From assembly GCA_030141605.1 (NCBI GenBank), contig JAQGDQ010000054.1:746001-800909 (forward strand): a stretch of DNA of 54,909 nucleotides, in the 5' to 3' direction. Positions within the stretch are counted from its first letter, which is position 1. Each line of letters starts with the position of its first letter. Below the pieces are notes generated by a model that did not search any database, was not told where the DNA came from, and saw only the letters and a program-made list of their open reading frames with translations. The translations under genes were made by a program, and so were the position numbers. This DNA comes from Tubiluchus corallicola (Eukaryota > Priapulida > Priapulimorpha > Priapulimorphida > Tubiluchidae). Shown one piece after another: positions 36,755 through 47,000 of this stretch.

Positions 36755-36825
36755 CTAAAATCAGCAATCAACGATAGTTTCTTCTTCTTTTTTCTTTTTG
36801 TTACTGTTATTGTTTCACTATCATT

Positions 36826-36909
36826 AACATCATCACCGTCATAGCCATCATCATCATCATTGCCGCCGCCGCCGCCGCCGTCATCATTATCATCATCATC
36901 ATTATCGTT
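36826..36909. repeat. CAT/ATC repeat with embedded GCC run
   Basis: Imperfect ATC trinucleotides surround a short GCC array (five units). The predicted Asp/Gly-rich peptide on the minus strand comes from this repeat, not from a conserved exon. Confidence 0.8.
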
Positions 36910-37162
36910 GGGGTACCAACGGTCATTGTCATTATCTATGACAATAAAATTTATGCATGTAAGAGACAAGAGCTTGCCCGTTTCACGCAGCTCACAGGGT
37001 ACATTTCGCAAGACTTACTGACGAAATTTATAGTTACAGATATTATACAAATAAAAGAGTTAAAATTGTTTAGCTAAAATATGCTACGAAAATGTACAGG
37101 AATTTTAACAAGATAAAGCATGCCACTGGTAATCAACAAATAAAACGTTGCTTATAAATTTT

Positions 37163-37375
37163 AGGATGAGCTTGAAATTGTCGGTTAAAAACTTTAAATA
37201 TTTGAGAGATGTGGTTTTGATAGAGTTACATTTACTTTGGCCTCCTAATTCGCATCACCGGGATGCAAAGACTGCTATTCGAAGGTACCTTCGGGTGGAA
37301 AGCACAGGCGAAGTATCGTCAAACTCGAATGTTGTGGAAGAGTACATTGTAACAGACACTTACTTCATTAATTAA
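37163..37375 (+). CDS. possible small or terminal exon, function unknown
   Basis: An acceptor-like ataaattttag is followed after one base by an ATG and a 69-codon frame ending TAA (MSLKLSVKNFKYLRDVV at the start, later PPNSHHRDAKTAIRRYLR). An AATAAA at 37591-37596 lies about 216 nt past the stop. Codon use looks ordinary but I recognise no domain and found no upstream partner exon. It lies head-to-head with the minus-strand gene, so it may belong to a divergent transcript, or be chance. Confidence 0.25.
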   Translation, partial: RMSLKLSVKNFKYLRDVVLIELHLLWPPNSHHRDAKTAIRRYLRVESTGEVSSNSNVVEEYIVTDTYFIN

Positions 37376-37599
37376 CTGTTACTTAGACTGTTGTTGGTTA
37401 AACTGATGAAATTGTTCCAGACATTGGCTTAAATCATCAGCGTTTATTACAACCATAATCAATCACATTATTAAAGTTATTTCAAGCAGCATGGGTTAAA
37501 CATTAGTACGTAAGTGTACAACAAAAAGTAGTGTAAATGTCTCATTGCTCTAACTGTGTTCTACTTTCGTACAAAATTAAGAGCGGAGGCAATAAAAGT

Positions 37600-40500
37600 T
37601 AGGTATTAACATAAATGATTAGTAGGTGGGAGCACAAAGCAAGACTTGTTACACAAACTTAGAAATAAGATTTGGTAGTATTTAAGAATAGTGCTGTGAG
37701 AAATGAAGTTTATTAAAATAGAAGCAATAAGTATAAGCAGCAAAAAACTAACAGTAAATTAATTTGCAAACAAAGTAAATGGCGATCGCATCAACGACAG
37801 GTGGCAGCGAAGGAATTGGTCATACGGTCCACTTTCCACTGTGATGATGATGATGATGATGACGATGGCAGGGAGAATAAGAATATTTTTACTTACTTGT
37901 AATGTCGAAAGCGTTTTTTCACGCCTAGGTAATGATTTTAGTCTCGGCAGGCTGTCGTTAAACTGATTGTTCTGATCTGATTTTCGGATCACCCTGCCCG
38001 TTTTAGACACTTCAGTAACATTATGATAATAGTTGTGTAAAGTCATCTCGAGTAGAATAATTATATAAATGAAAGTTTGCAAGCGAAAATTTTTTGCCTC
38101 CTTACACTCTTGAGGTTAAAATCGTAACCAAGGAATGTAGTAATGACATACGTCATACGCGTGCAGCATCATACACGTAGTCACGGTGTTACGCAAAAAG
38201 TGACGTCATGCACACATACCATGCATGGTTTCACGACACTATTTATAACATAATAATACCAGTTTAATAAAATCTTGCAACCATAAGGTTAGTCACATAG
38301 AAAATGAAATTATAGTTAAATTGGATTATATTGAAAAGGCAATCGTTTGCAGTAAAATTAATTTATAATAACTTACTAAAAGATTATTTATATTAAAGTA
38401 TTACTAAAAGTGGTAATCAAAATATTATTGTTAATTAGGCAATACATGTGGTTAAAAAACTATTTTTAATGTGCTTTGTATGGCGAAGAGGTAAAGGATG
38501 CATCAGTTGCTTAACAGAATTGCATGTGCTCAAGCAGTAAATAACGATGTCTGCTGTCTTGTTATTTGAAATGATTTAAATTAAATTTTACAAAACTGGC
38601 AAGCTAATTGGAGTTATTTCAAAACTTAGACATTTTTTGGACTTAAACACACTTATATTAATGTATTATGCCCTAATTTATCCTTGCCTTCAATCACCTT
38701 GGCATGGGTCCACTCTCAGACAACATTACAACACCTGATTACTCAGCAAAATTAAATAGTTAAGACACTTACATTACAGAGTGGCCAAACAGAGCTCTGT
38801 ACTACAGCCATGCTCCGGCAGATTGAAGACTAAAGATTTAGCGCCCAAGGGTAAAGTCCAAGTGTATTCAACGATGGAAAAAATTTTGCATAAAGCTTTC
38901 TCAGAGAAAATATAATTAGAGCATTAGTCTATATTTCTGATATCAAAAAACAGCTATAGTTTGGTCGGGGGATTGAATTTAATCGTAGCAAGTTTTCATA
39001 TACTGAACTTAGATTTATATAGCTTAGTATTCAGCATCAATACAAGGACCATGACAACAATAATCATGCAAGATATAGGCTTTAATGAAACACCATTCTA
39101 AAGCTTAACTGAATTTATTAATTGCTGTAAAACAAACATTGTTATCATTTTTCTTTAATGGAAGTTAATACAAAATCATTGTGGAATCATTATTTCGCTG
39201 AAATTCTTGTAACTTCCAGCAACCAAATTATGTACATATGTACATATTCGTAATACCTAACTAGAGACACATCACTAAGGCAAGATGTATTGTACATGTG
39301 TATTTTTCATGTATATTCAAGGATTGCCAAGATATCTCTGTTCAGTCTGTTGGTTCACTTAGCTCACCTCGGAAGGTCATCTTTGGCAGTAACGCTTACT
39401 ACAAACATTGATGTAGTACAACCTCTGCTATTTTAATATTTGGGGGTTCAACGGCGTCTTTGACGACGAGCTGGGTAGCAGTATCGTTGCAAACATCAAC
39501 GTGAAACAAAGCCTACCATCGAAAGCTAAGTTACCACTGCCTGCTCAGCTCAGTTCGAGTTTTCACACAATAAATGATTCAAATCCTTCAACTGGCTTGA
39601 AATATACTATACACAATAGCAAGTTTCACAAACTGCTGCTGCTACCTACCAGACGCGAAAATTTCTTCCTAGAAATAGAAGAATTTCTAATTTATCATTT
39701 CACAAGCAAAAAATGTGCTAAAGGATTACTGATGATATTACACCAACTAACAAAAAGGCACAACTTTACACTTCCATTATCATTATCAAATGACTGAAAC
39801 ACATGCAGTAAATTTTCGTTATTCAGTCTTCTTGAATCAACTACTTTCGAACCCATAATAAAATTGTTGCTTTTTCTTAGTGTTTCCTGTAAACATAGTA
39901 TATGTGCAATCCTACAACACCAATGTAGAGTACACTGCACACAATTTTTTAAGGAATCATGTTACCACGAAGAGTTGTTAGAAAGGCATGCTGTGTTTAC
40001 AGAAAGCGTTAAAAAACAGTTATCAAATTGAAATAATATTTTTAAGATACGAAACTAGCTTAGCTTTGGGCACTAACGCTATTTGAAAACAAATGATGTG
40101 TAATTTATAGGCTTTAATGAATCATCTTGCCAAAGCTTAACCAATTGATTGCTTGCTGCAATTTGAACATTAGAATCATTTTTCTCTTGAGGAATCCAAC
40201 AAAAAATCACTGAGGACTGTTTCTTGAAATTTTTGCCATCTCATCCTGCAACCAAATTACTTATCCATCTGTGTATTAGTAATGCCTATACATATACATA
40301 TATACCTATATATGCGTACAGGTCGGTTGAGAGAAGATACTTTCAAGCGTGTCGAGGGTCATCTTTGACAACGAGCTAGATATCAGTCTCGCCACAAGCA
40401 TTAACATGGAATAGAACATGCAACTGAATGCTAGATTATTGACTCGCAGATGTTAAAAAATGATAAAATGATATCATTCTTTTGTTAATATAAGTCATTA

Positions 40501-41370
40501 ACCAGTTCACCCGGTACTAAGCTAGATGCACATTTAGGAGCAAGACCTGTGTGTACACGTTATTGAGCCTTCTGCTTCAGTAGCTTATCAAGTGAGGTTC
40601 CAGTTTTGCCACCATCAGTAATACGTTTCAGATTGTCCAGTTAAGAAGTGTGAAACTCAATGATGTCTCTCACTTTACATGTTATTCGCAGTGCATTGCT
40701 TGAAAGCTCAATTCGAGCTTTCACGTCAAATACTTTGGTTTGAAATGTGTATCCTGGAAAGTGGAAACCAATGCTGTAAACTGCAAGACGTTAACCATCA
40801 GATGACGTGTAATTTTTTTCCTATAAATAGAAGTATGTAGAATGCTATTTTATTTTTAAAATCAACACGTAAGTCGAAAGTCAACACGATTACTGATAGG
40901 ATATTAGTACAAAATTGAGCCACAAAAATCATCAATTTAAAGAATAAAACAAACTAAAATTTTAATAACTAAAATAGGCACCTGCCTATTTCTACTATTA
41001 AATACAAAATACCTGTCAAATTGTGATATTATACATGTGATACTATGCACTGTATACTCTACATATCCGAATCTGTATCAAATCTACTATTGGCGAACTT
41101 CAGTTTATAACATATTAAAGCAGATGAAATTTCATCATGACATCTTATCGATGACGTCACTTATCCCATTGCACTGATTGCACATGCACAGTTAATGGTT
41201 AGCAGTACGCACAATACATTATACATAACCTTTTGCTAAGTGGTACAAAAACAACAAATAATAATACAGGGCAATTTATTACATCAAAGTACTAAAAGAC
41301 AAAAAGACAAAATTTACTTACCGTCGCTCATTTAACTGACAACATTAGCACCATTCTATTTAGCGACTTA
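37600..41370. other. non-coding stretch with a diverged internal duplication
   Basis: No gene recognised. It contains a short GAT run at about 37841-37866, a CRE palindrome at 38201-38208, another at 41152-41159, and two related blocks beginning at about 39073 and 40107. Confidence 0.5.
39073..40765. repeat. diverged tandem duplication, blocks from ~39073 and ~40107
   Basis: Both blocks begin ataggctttaatga, followed by related words (aaagcttaac, attg(c)ttgctg, cagcaaccaaatta versus ctgcaaccaaatta). Each later has tctttgac(g/a)acgagct with matching downstream sequence, then gctca(g/a)ttcgag(t/c)tttcac. The order is preserved with indels, spaced about 1.03 kb. It is an old segmental or transposon-derived duplication. 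The + frame keeps VFDDEL versus IFDNEL, but only over a short region. Confidence 0.55.
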
Positions 41371-41373
41371 CAC

Positions 41374-42655
41374 TTACAACACAGGTAAGGTCCATGCCCA
41401 CAAGGAAAGTGAGTCTAGATCGCACAGCAGTTGTTTACAGTTTAATTCTGTGTCAGCTATACTCCACAGTTTCGAAACATCCGCAAAAAGAAGAATTTTA
41501 GACCTGACACATTCTATTAAATCGTTTATAAAAACCAGGAACAGCAAAGAACCCAGCACCGAACCCTGAGATACACCACTGGTTATTCAAGTAGTCAAAG
41601 ACATATAGCCAACCACTACAGTGCACTAATGACGATCATGTGAGAACTCCTCGATCCATTTTAAAATGTTACCGTTAATGCCGTAAGATTTCTTTTTCCA
41701 TGATGCGGGATTGCATCAAAAGCCTTCATTAAGTCTAATAGTGTAATGTGTATAGAGCGTCCCTCATCTCGCAAACAAAACCATTCATCGTAGCACTCAA
41801 GGAGTTGTGTAACAGTTGCTTTTCCTTTAATAAACCATGCTGTTCAACGCATATTATATGGTTGCGAATGAAATGTTCGCACTGACTTGGTACCTCCCCA
41901 CACAGTAAGAGAAGCATTAGTAATATTTGTTATCGGTACACAAAGAGAATCTTTACGTACTTTTAAAATAAATTTACAAAAAATGTCAGGTAATGATTTA
42001 CAATGATTCAGATTTCCAAGGCGTTATCCAACTTGATCACATGTAATAAATGGTGATTCAATATCACGATACAGCTTAATAACTGATGATAAGTCAGCAT
42101 TAAGTTTGAGCCCATACACACTAGTAAAGAAAGAGTTTAAAATTTCAGCTTTACCTCAAGAAGTATAATTCACATTGCCTGCTGTGTTGAACGTTGTGGC
42201 TTGCTGCACTTTTTCACACACTGCTAAAACATTTTGGGATTTGTTTTAACATTTATATGTTGTTCTTACTCCTTTCTTTTCTTACATAACAAGTTTTTAA
42301 CCTGATTTCTGCAAACAGCATAACTTCCATAATTACACAAAGTCTTATTTTGTAACCACAGATTAAATAAATAATCTCCTTTTCTTGTGCATTAAATCTA
42401 GTAAATCATTTGTCATCCATGGAGGTCGCTTATTTTGCTTGAACATAGGATTATAATAGTAAGAAGGAATCATGGAATTTACAATCTGCTCAATCTTTGG
42501 AATCAGCAAGTTTATACCACGCTGTATCTCGACAGAACCATCTAATTTGAGCAGGACTTGCGAGTGTTGAAGGTTGGGTTCAGACTTGCTGATTTTGCTA
42601 GATTTAGTGCACAAGAAAAGGAGATTATTCATTTAATCTGTGATTACAAAATAAG
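41374..42655 (-). mobile_element. CR1/Jockey-type LINE ORF2 fragment, broken
   Basis: On the minus strand, in order: QNKRPPWMTNDLLDLMHKKR (linker before RT, about 42440-42370), AEILNSFFTSVYGLKLNADL (about 42150-42090), KGKATVTQLLECYDEW and then LLDLMKAFDAIPHH (about 41825-41690), GSLLFLVFINDLIECV and LLFADVSKLW (about 41560-41460). This is the normal RT block order. Frameshifts and stops interrupt it, and the catalytic FADD box reads FADV, so it is dead. The 3' end is lost after LSLWAW near 41385. A 58-nt inverted copy at its 5' boundary forms a fold-back. Confidence 0.75.
42344..42655. repeat. 58-nt inverted repeat at the 5' end of the LINE fragment
   Basis: 42344-42401 matches the reverse complement of 42598-42655 at 55 of 58 positions, with a 196-nt spacer. 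The left arm lies within LINE coding sequence (the DLMHKKRRL region), so the right arm is an inverted extra copy at the LINE's 5' limit. Confidence 0.85.
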
Positions 42656-43470
42656 GCAAGGCCATTATTTAAAATGAGGCACTGAACAGAGCGGCGTAAA
42701 TGGTAACTGCATACAGAATGTACCATTATACGAAATAAACTACCATTTTCAATCTAAAACAAATCAGAACAAATCTACTAAACAATTCTTGTGCAACTCT
42801 CTTAAGACGGAAACCAAACAAGCAGACTCATCGGCAAAGAAGAACTATAACAACAGGTTCCAACATTAAATGTACCAAAACGTCAACATTCATTCACATG
42901 TATCTTTATTTTTTATTTTCTCTCGTCCACACTATAGGGTAATGCGAGGCAGAGAGGGACGCTTTAAGGAAACAAACTAGTAAAATGAATATCCTCGGGA
43001 GTAAAACGATTGATTTTTACATCACTTGCGATTTCAACTCCGTCTTTGACAATTGATGCACAAAAATAGGCGTTAATTGCTATATTTGATTTGCTTAATT
43101 CAAATCAACCTACATCTGTCGAATTTCACTTCTGGTGTTAAGAAACTGTACATGCATAATTGTATATGATTATAAAAACCATTGCTTTCATTGCGCCGAG
43201 TTTGTGCGTCCGTCCAAAAGTTCAAACGTCCAAATGTTTAACTGCCCAAAAACCACACAATACACCTGCTGCTGATGCCACACGATCCGACTTTTAAATA
43301 CTCTCAAAGATGTAAATCTGTCAGAATTAGTGAACTTCTATTGTGATTTTTAATCTGAAATATATCAGTTTGCGAGTAAGCTGCGGAAGATTAAAAATCC
43401 TGCGTTTCCACCTTAGGCTAATTTTCCCATTACTGAATATATTTAATAATATCTTAAAACAATATTTATA
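42656..43470. other. AT-rich intergenic sequence, nothing recognised
   Basis: No coding-like frame. A short local echo of gtccaaa words occurs near 43205-43240. Confidence 0.5.
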
Positions 43471-43715
<245 letters not shown>

Positions 43716-44038
43716 GAGTAATATGCCATATTCAGGAAGCCCAATTTTTTTATATGTTCTTCAGTACTAAAGAGATCATCTAGATATTTATATTTCTCGC
43801 AGACTTCATCGATCTTTGTGTTTGAAATGAAACTCTTCGGTTTTGCTTTTGTTTAAGAGCGAAAAGTTCATCTCTAGGAGCTGCGCTGGCACTGTTCTTA
43901 TAATGATTTCGCTCCCTTCTGTTTTTTGCCAAGGAAATATCTGCGCATTCTGCACATCGATGATAGCAGGTTTCGTCTTCAAATAGTTGTCTTGGCAACA
44001 CTTAGATTACGCAATGCCTTCCACCGATAAACACACAA

Positions 44039-44046
44039 TGACGTCA
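44039..44046. promoter_or_regulatory. palindromic CRE (TGACGTCA)
   Basis: A perfect 8-bp CREB/ATF palindrome. It lies between two short divergent frames, minus 44001-43780 and plus to 44302, neither of which starts with ATG. Further copies at 25052, 38201 and 41152. Binding is not shown. Confidence 0.3.
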
Positions 44047-44525
44047 CTAGATTTTCCAGTACTGCCATTTATTGAGAGTTCTGTGGTAATTGCCAAGAAT
44101 CACTGATTTCTCACGGTTTGCTACTCAAAAATTACAAGCAGCTCACGCGGTTTCCGGTAAGTTTATGTTTAAGTCGAGGCACTGTACTTGCAGTTCTCAC
44201 CAAAAGAATTTTGAAGAAAGACAGGACTTTTTACAAGCTTACTTACGTAACTTATCTACCGAAGCTCTCGTTTTAATTGTTCTAAAGTTAGCAAAGATGT
44301 AACGTATTTCAAAGAAATTTGTTAAAAAAATCCTAGAACTCTTTTCCACTTGCAATTCCGTTTAAATTGTCCTCAAATGTGTTAATTTTCACCTGCTCAA
44401 AATTTTTTCAAGTTTTAAAGTTTGCAGCATATTACTTTTATTCCCATATATGTTGAAAAACTTTGATATTGCATAGCTGTTATTCTCAGCCTTATGAATT
44501 CCCAGTTTAAACTCATGGCTAATGT

Positions 44526-46109
44526 ATGCCATGCATCACGTCAGGTGTTAAGCAGGGATGCCCGCTATCACCCCTGCTTTTCAACCTGGTAATCGACGAA
44601 CTGATCTCGAAAGTCGGTTCTCGATTTGGCTATGGGATCGACGAGCACCAAGTGGCTATAGTTGGTTTTGCCGACGACCTAGTCCTAATGTCAGGCTCAA
44701 AACATGGCATGGGAGTTTTGCTGGAGACAGCCAATGGCTTCTTCACGAAACGAGGCATGGCTTTAAACGCCAACAAATGCAAAGCCATGAGACTAGTCAA
44801 GGCATACCGGCGAAAGGCTATGAAAGTGCTAATAGAACCCACATGGGAGATCAGCCAGACTCCTATTCCAATGCTGGGAGTCAGTGACGCATACAAATAC
44901 CTGGGAATTCCTATGACTGCTAAGGGACGACCCACCATGGACACCAAGTCTCTTAAAGCATGGCTTATAAGAGTGGAAGGGGCACCACTCAAACCTCAAC
45001 AAAAGGTGGATATGATCAGACAATATGTGATTCCGCGTCTGACATACCACTTCCGTATATGTGAGGTTCATATGAATGGCCTCAAGGGAGCAGACAGGCT
45101 TATAAGATCAAGCCTAAAACGTATACTTCATATGGCGACGGATGTCCCGAATGCATTCTTCTACATGCCAATGAAGAAGGGAGGGCTGGGATTTTCTTGT
45201 CTTGAAAAGGATGTTCCTTTGATGAAAGTCAAGATGCTCAGCCGATTGCAGGCCTCACCAGATCCGCTGGTGAACATGAGTGCATCTGCTCCAGTGTGGA
45301 ATAGGGAGCTTGCGTGGGCTAAGAGGGTGGCGAGCCTCGAAGCCTACAGTAACGCAAAAGACATAAATCGTGCAAAAAGGGATAACGATCGCAAACATCT
45401 ATCGGCATTCAACGGTAAAGTGCATGGGAAGGGTTTTGCAGCCGTGTCTGCTGACCCACTGAGTACCCATTACCTACGTAGCAGCACACTCCTGAGCGGG
45501 GGTGATTATATCTTGGTTCTCAAGATGATCACCAACTCTCTACCAGTTAGAGTTAACACCACGAGAGGACAACCCAATGCAATCAGGAGATGTCGCAGGT
45601 GCGGGAGACATGCAGAGAGTCAGGTTCACGTACTTCAACAGTGCATAACAGTAAACAATGCCATATCACGAAGGCACAATGCACTGTGCGAGGTGCTCGC
45701 CGAAGCCTTGAAGGGGCAGGGCTTTACGGTCGTCAGGGAACCTTGGTTCGAGATCAACAGAACAAGGTACCACCCAGACATCCTGGCGACCAAAGGTGGT
45801 CATACGTACGTTATCGATCCGACCATCTCGGCAGCAGGAAACATCTACTCGCTTAGGGCCAGGTGCAGGGACAAGGCCCTGAAGTACGAACCGATCCTCG
45901 ATGCCGTCAAACAGCGGTGCGGCTCTGCCACTGCCTCGTCGCACGGCATCTGTGTGGGCTTTCGTGGGGAATGGGCAGGAGGAGAGAACGACGTTCTCCT
46001 GAAGACACTCGGTCTTCTGAACGTCAGAGCCAAACTAGTCCGCTCGGTGATTAGAGGCTCATGTATGGTGTTTAGAAAGTTCCTGGGAAGGCAAAGGAGG
46101 GAGACCTAG
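44526..46109 (+). CDS. R2-like ORF C-terminal half: RT end plus RLE endonuclease
   Basis: An open frame of 527 codons. Residues 5-25 read TSGVKQGCPLSPLLFNLVID (RT block before the active site); GFADDLVLMSG near residue 48 holds the catalytic Asp pair; YKYLGIPM near 125 is the following RT block; GGLGFSCLEKDVPL lies in the thumb. Near residues 356-374 is CRRCGRHAESQVHVLQQC, the CCHC motif of R2-type proteins. It is followed by RHN, then PD in RYHPDILA near 416 and VIDPT near 429, the PD...D core of the restriction-like endonuclease. The ATG is an internal Met used only because the copy is truncated; it is not the native start. The intact frame suggests a fairly recent insertion. Without its N-terminus it should be unable to move on its own. 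Confidence 0.8.
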   Translation: MPCITSGVKQGCPLSPLLFNLVIDELISKVGSRFGYGIDEHQVAIVGFADDLVLMSGSKHGMGVLLETANGFFTKRGMALNANKCKAMRLVKAYRRKAMKVLIEPTWEISQTPIPMLGVSDAYKYLGIPMTAKGRPTMDTKSLKAWLIRVEGAPLKPQQKVDMIRQYVIPRLTYHFRICEVHMNGLKGADRLIRSSLKRILHMATDVPNAFFYMPMKKGGLGFSCLEKDVPLMKVKMLSRLQASPDPLVNMSASAPVWNRELAWAKRVASLEAYSNAKDINRAKRDNDRKHLSAFNGKVHGKGFAAVSADPLSTHYLRSSTLLSGGDYILVLKMITNSLPVRVNTTRGQPNAIRRCRRCGRHAESQVHVLQQCITVNNAISRRHNALCEVLAEALKGQGFTVVREPWFEINRTRYHPDILATKGGHTYVIDPTISAAGNIYSLRARCRDKALKYEPILDAVKQRCGSATASSHGICVGFRGEWAGGENDVLLKTLGLLNVRAKLVRSVIRGSCMVFRKFLGRQRRET

Positions 46110-46406
46110 GTTATCTCCTGCGCAGGATGTCACTCGAGTTCTTACATCCAAATGTGTGAAAGGTTTATACCTAGGGGAAATCCGACTACTCTATGAGTAG
46201 CCGGTGGATACCGTACCTTTACGGTATCGAATAGGCGAGTTTTGTTGGGTCTGGAGAAATCCAGTTCCCACGGAATTGACGGATTCCGTATCTTTACGGA
46301 AGAATTTGGAATTTGGCAAGTTTGACTCGAGTCAAAAATCACACAGGTGAACAGATCCGACGCCTGTGAAATCTGACAAAATAAAATAAAATAAAATAAA
46401 ATAAAA
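46110..46406 (+). other. R2-like 3'UTR with stem-loops and TAAAA tail
   Basis: Stem-loops seen directly: 46186-46200 (6 bp, 3-nt loop), 46207-46228 (9 bp, loop CCTT), 46284-46301 (7 bp, loop TCTT), a 16-nt palindrome at 46321-46336, and 46342-46368 (8 bp including one G-U). The second and third share the stem core CCGTA/TACGG and a YCTT loop. In R2 elements 3'UTR structure is recognised by the RT to start target-primed synthesis; applying that here is inference. The tail of about six TAAAA units ends the element. Confidence 0.65.
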
Positions 46407-47000
46407 GATATCTTTCGTGTCTCGTCTCTAAAATTGAATTCCGTTCCTTTGTACATTTGTTTCTAATATTTGCAAATGGAAAAGTTGCAGCCTCTTCAAA
46501 GTTTAGCAACATTGAACTGTGTTTAAATGTGATGTAGCTCTTGATTTTTCAGCATGACATTACAAAGTGTTTCAAAATGTTCTCACTATTATAAAAATAT
46601 TAAAACAACACTTCCAAGACGAGCCAATGATAATTTGATTGTTACGTCAGCGATTTTAGAGTATTTTGGTGGCACAAACTTGGCTTCATAAGTCTATTGA
46701 AACGTTTAGCTTATGTACCACGCTGTTTTGTATAGCCATGAGAAAATGAAGTAAAACGTTCAAATGTATATTTCTGTTGTAACTTTATCTTTATATTTAT
46801 ATTGTATATTTTTATCTCAGCAACTGTTAAGAGTTGAGTTTACCACAAGATGAATGTTGCTGGTCAGAACTGTTATTGTTGCAAAGGAAATTAAAAATCA
46901 AATCGGTGATTGACTTCTGAAACATCCTGTGTAATATTTTTTGTTGTTCTAGACGCGCCCTATTTCATGTTGAATGAACAGGAGCTAGCAATCAGCAAAG
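46407..47000 (+). other. upstream region of the QRICH2-like gene
   Basis: AT-rich, no coding frame. An acceptor-like ttgttgttctag ending at 46952 lies 48 nt before the ATG, suggesting a spliced 5'UTR or a trans-splice site. I see no clear TATA element. Confidence 0.4.

Larger units (their letters stand above)
44523..46406 (+). mobile_element. R2-clade non-LTR retrotransposon, 5'-truncated
   Basis: A 3' portion of a site-specific-type retrotransposon: the end of the RT domain, thumb, CCHC motif and restriction-like endonuclease, a 3'UTR of about 270 bp with several hairpins, and a (TAAAA)n tail at 46378-46406. The 5' limit is set by an in-frame stop (44520-44522) and loss of similarity just before the frame; the N-terminal zinc fingers and first RT blocks are absent. 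R2 normally sits in 28S rDNA, but the flanks here are not rDNA as far as I can recognise. No target-site duplication was found by eye. Confidence 0.75.

Noticed and set aside
36592-37011. 139-codon minus-strand frame with Asp/Gly runs
   Set aside because: The centre is an ATC/GCC microsatellite and the frame crosses good donor and acceptor sites; it does not join in frame to the downstream coding exons.
43780-44302. Two divergent short frames (minus 44001-43780, plus 44090-44302) around a CRE palindrome
   Set aside because: The peptides look fairly natural, but neither begins with ATG, upstream stops are close, and no convincing splice partners were found. A 37-nt intron in the plus frame would be needed and does not restore a good frame.
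44630-45071. Minus-strand frames within the R2-like element
   Set aside because: They are shadows of the plus-strand RT/endonuclease frame.
46142-46456. 104-codon minus-strand frame over the retroelement 3'UTR
   Set aside because: It lies opposite a structured 3'UTR and tail repeat; the peptide reflects the TAAAA repeat and hairpins.
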